The translations under genes were made by a program, and so were the position numbers. The notes under the pieces were generated by a model. The model saw only the letters and a program-made list of their open reading frames with translations. It made no database searches and had not been told where the DNA came from. From assembly GCA_963709505.1 (NCBI GenBank), contig CAVPXC010000028.1, positions 43,307 to 107,306 on the forward strand: DNA of 64,000 bases, read 5' to 3'. This stretch comes from CAVPXC01 sp963709505. GTDB taxonomy: Bacteria > Chloroflexota > Anaerolineae > JAAEKA01. Positions 63,344 to 64,000 of this stretch are shown here, piece after piece; the stretch's first letter is position 1; every line of letters begins with the position of its first letter.

Positions 63344-64000
63344 CTAAAAAGCAAACACCTGTTGCACTTTCTCCAGCGCCGCGATCAGGCGGTCGATCTC
63401 TTGGAAGGTGTTGTAGAAGTAGAAACTCGCACGGGCGGTTGCGGCAACGCCGTAGCAATCGTGGATCGGTTGGGCGCAGTGGTGACCGGCGCGGATGGCG
63501 ATGCCTTCGGCGTCCAGGAGGGCCGAGATGTCGTGCGGGTGGATCTCGTTCAGCGTAAACGCCACTGCACCGCCGCGCTGTTCGGCCTCGGGGCCTAGGA
63601 TGCGCAGTCCTTCCACTTTGCTCAGGCGTTCGACCGCGTAGCTCACCAGCTCGTGCTCGCGCTGCCGCACCCAATCCATTCCCAGATCAGTTAGATAATC
63701 CACAGCCGCGCCCAGGCCGATGACTTCGGCGATGGCCGGCGTGCCGGCCTCGAATTTCCAGGGTAGCGTGTTCCATCGTGATCCCTCCAGCCGTACCTCG
63801 CGGATCATGTCACCGCCGCCCATGAAGGGAGGCATCGATTCGAGCAGCTCACGGCGGCCATAAAGCGCGCCGATACCGGTTGGCCCGCACATCTTGTGGC
63901 CGGAGAAGACCAGGAAATCGCCCTTGAGCGCCTGCACATCCACCGGCAGGTGAGGCACGCTCTGCGCGCCGTCCACCAGTGCGAGTGCGCCCACGTCGTG
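63344..64000 (-). CDS. sufS: SufS cysteine desulfurase, N-terminus beyond window
   Basis: The last 219 residues of a class II cysteine desulfurase, which takes sulfur from cysteine and passes it to SufU. PLP Lys in 'FLVFSGHKMCGPTGIGALYG', then 'GGGDMIREVRLEGSRW', 'FEAGTPAIAEVIGLGAAVDY' and the catalytic Cys in 'GIAIRAGHHCAQPIHDCYGV'. The frame is open to the window edge, so about 190 N-terminal residues are missing. Confidence 0.92.
   Translation of the reverse strand, partial: HDVGALALVDGAQSVPHLPVDVQALKGDFLVFSGHKMCGPTGIGALYGRRELLESMPPFMGGGDMIREVRLEGSRWNTLPWKFEAGTPAIAEVIGLGAAVDYLTDLGMDWVRQREHELVSYAVERLSKVEGLRILGPEAEQRGGAVAFTLNEIHPHDISALLDAEGIAIRAGHHCAQPIHDCYGVAATARASFYFYNTFQEIDRLIAALEKVQQVFAF

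Overview
The window is a 64 kb stretch of a GC-rich bacterial chromosome. The gene content fits a member of the Chloroflexota, probably Anaerolineae or a relative: Thr-Pro lipoprotein linkers, choice-of-anchor B (LVIVD) proteins, secreted proteins ending in a short Tyr-Leu-Pro tail, DUF4058, Uma2, CHAT and DUF4143 genes, F420/LLM-type enzymes and very many intergenic hairpin repeats. This taxonomic call is an inference; there is no rRNA, and I found no tRNA or CRISPR array.

Layout. 1-10.6 kb (+): end of a GNAT gene, a DUF4058 remnant and an envelope polysaccharide group (polysaccharide deacetylase, GT4, O-antigen ligase-TPR fusion, WecA/MraY-like phosphosugar transferase, UDP-HexNAc dehydrogenase, double-cyclophilin lipoprotein). 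10.7-16 kb: DUF1801 gene in an AT-rich pocket, an unknown protein, Nudix CoA pyrophosphatase, MaoC hydratase plus CitE-like lyase, a decayed nucleotidyltransferase pair and a TumE/TumA-like toxin-antitoxin pair. 16-19.1 kb (-): biotin carboxylase, LLM oxidoreductase and biotin carrier protein, each overlapping the next by 4 bp. 19.3-25.7 kb (-): response regulator/PP2C phosphatase, DUF433/DUF5615 pair and a giant beta-propeller hybrid histidine kinase. 25.7-27.5 kb: a graveyard of truncated genes. 27.5-37.4 kb: accessory genes (GT2, YwbE, two DUF4143 ATPases, nitronate monooxygenase, alpha/beta hydrolase, Uma2, broken CHAT gene). 37.8-42.4 kb: three secreted proteins. 42.5-44.7 kb: an inverted-repeat-bounded element whose only gene fuses two tyrosine recombinases. 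44.7-54.1 kb: PatB aminotransferase, NadD, cobalamin adenosyltransferase, endonuclease IV, DUF4332, then E2, lpd and lipA with a RelE-type TA pair in between. 54.1-61.9 kb: thioredoxin, formate-THF ligase, hydrolase, DUF1622, acyl-CoA dehydrogenase, class IV aminotransferase, unknown protein. 62-64 kb (-): SUF genes (SufT-like, Rieske, SufU, SufS running off the edge).

How it fits together: the left part makes and exports a cell-surface polysaccharide; the centre is accessory and signalling; the right part is central metabolism (lipoate-dependent complex, one-carbon, NAD, B12, Fe-S assembly).

Two features dominate. First, at least six families of hairpin or palindromic repeats lie in the gaps, including 32-nt hairpins whose stems vary in a compensatory way. 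Second, about 15 frameshifts interrupt otherwise normal genes, including ones normally essential (nadD, lipA), so many are probably assembly errors. Functions of frameshifted genes are read from the joined frames.
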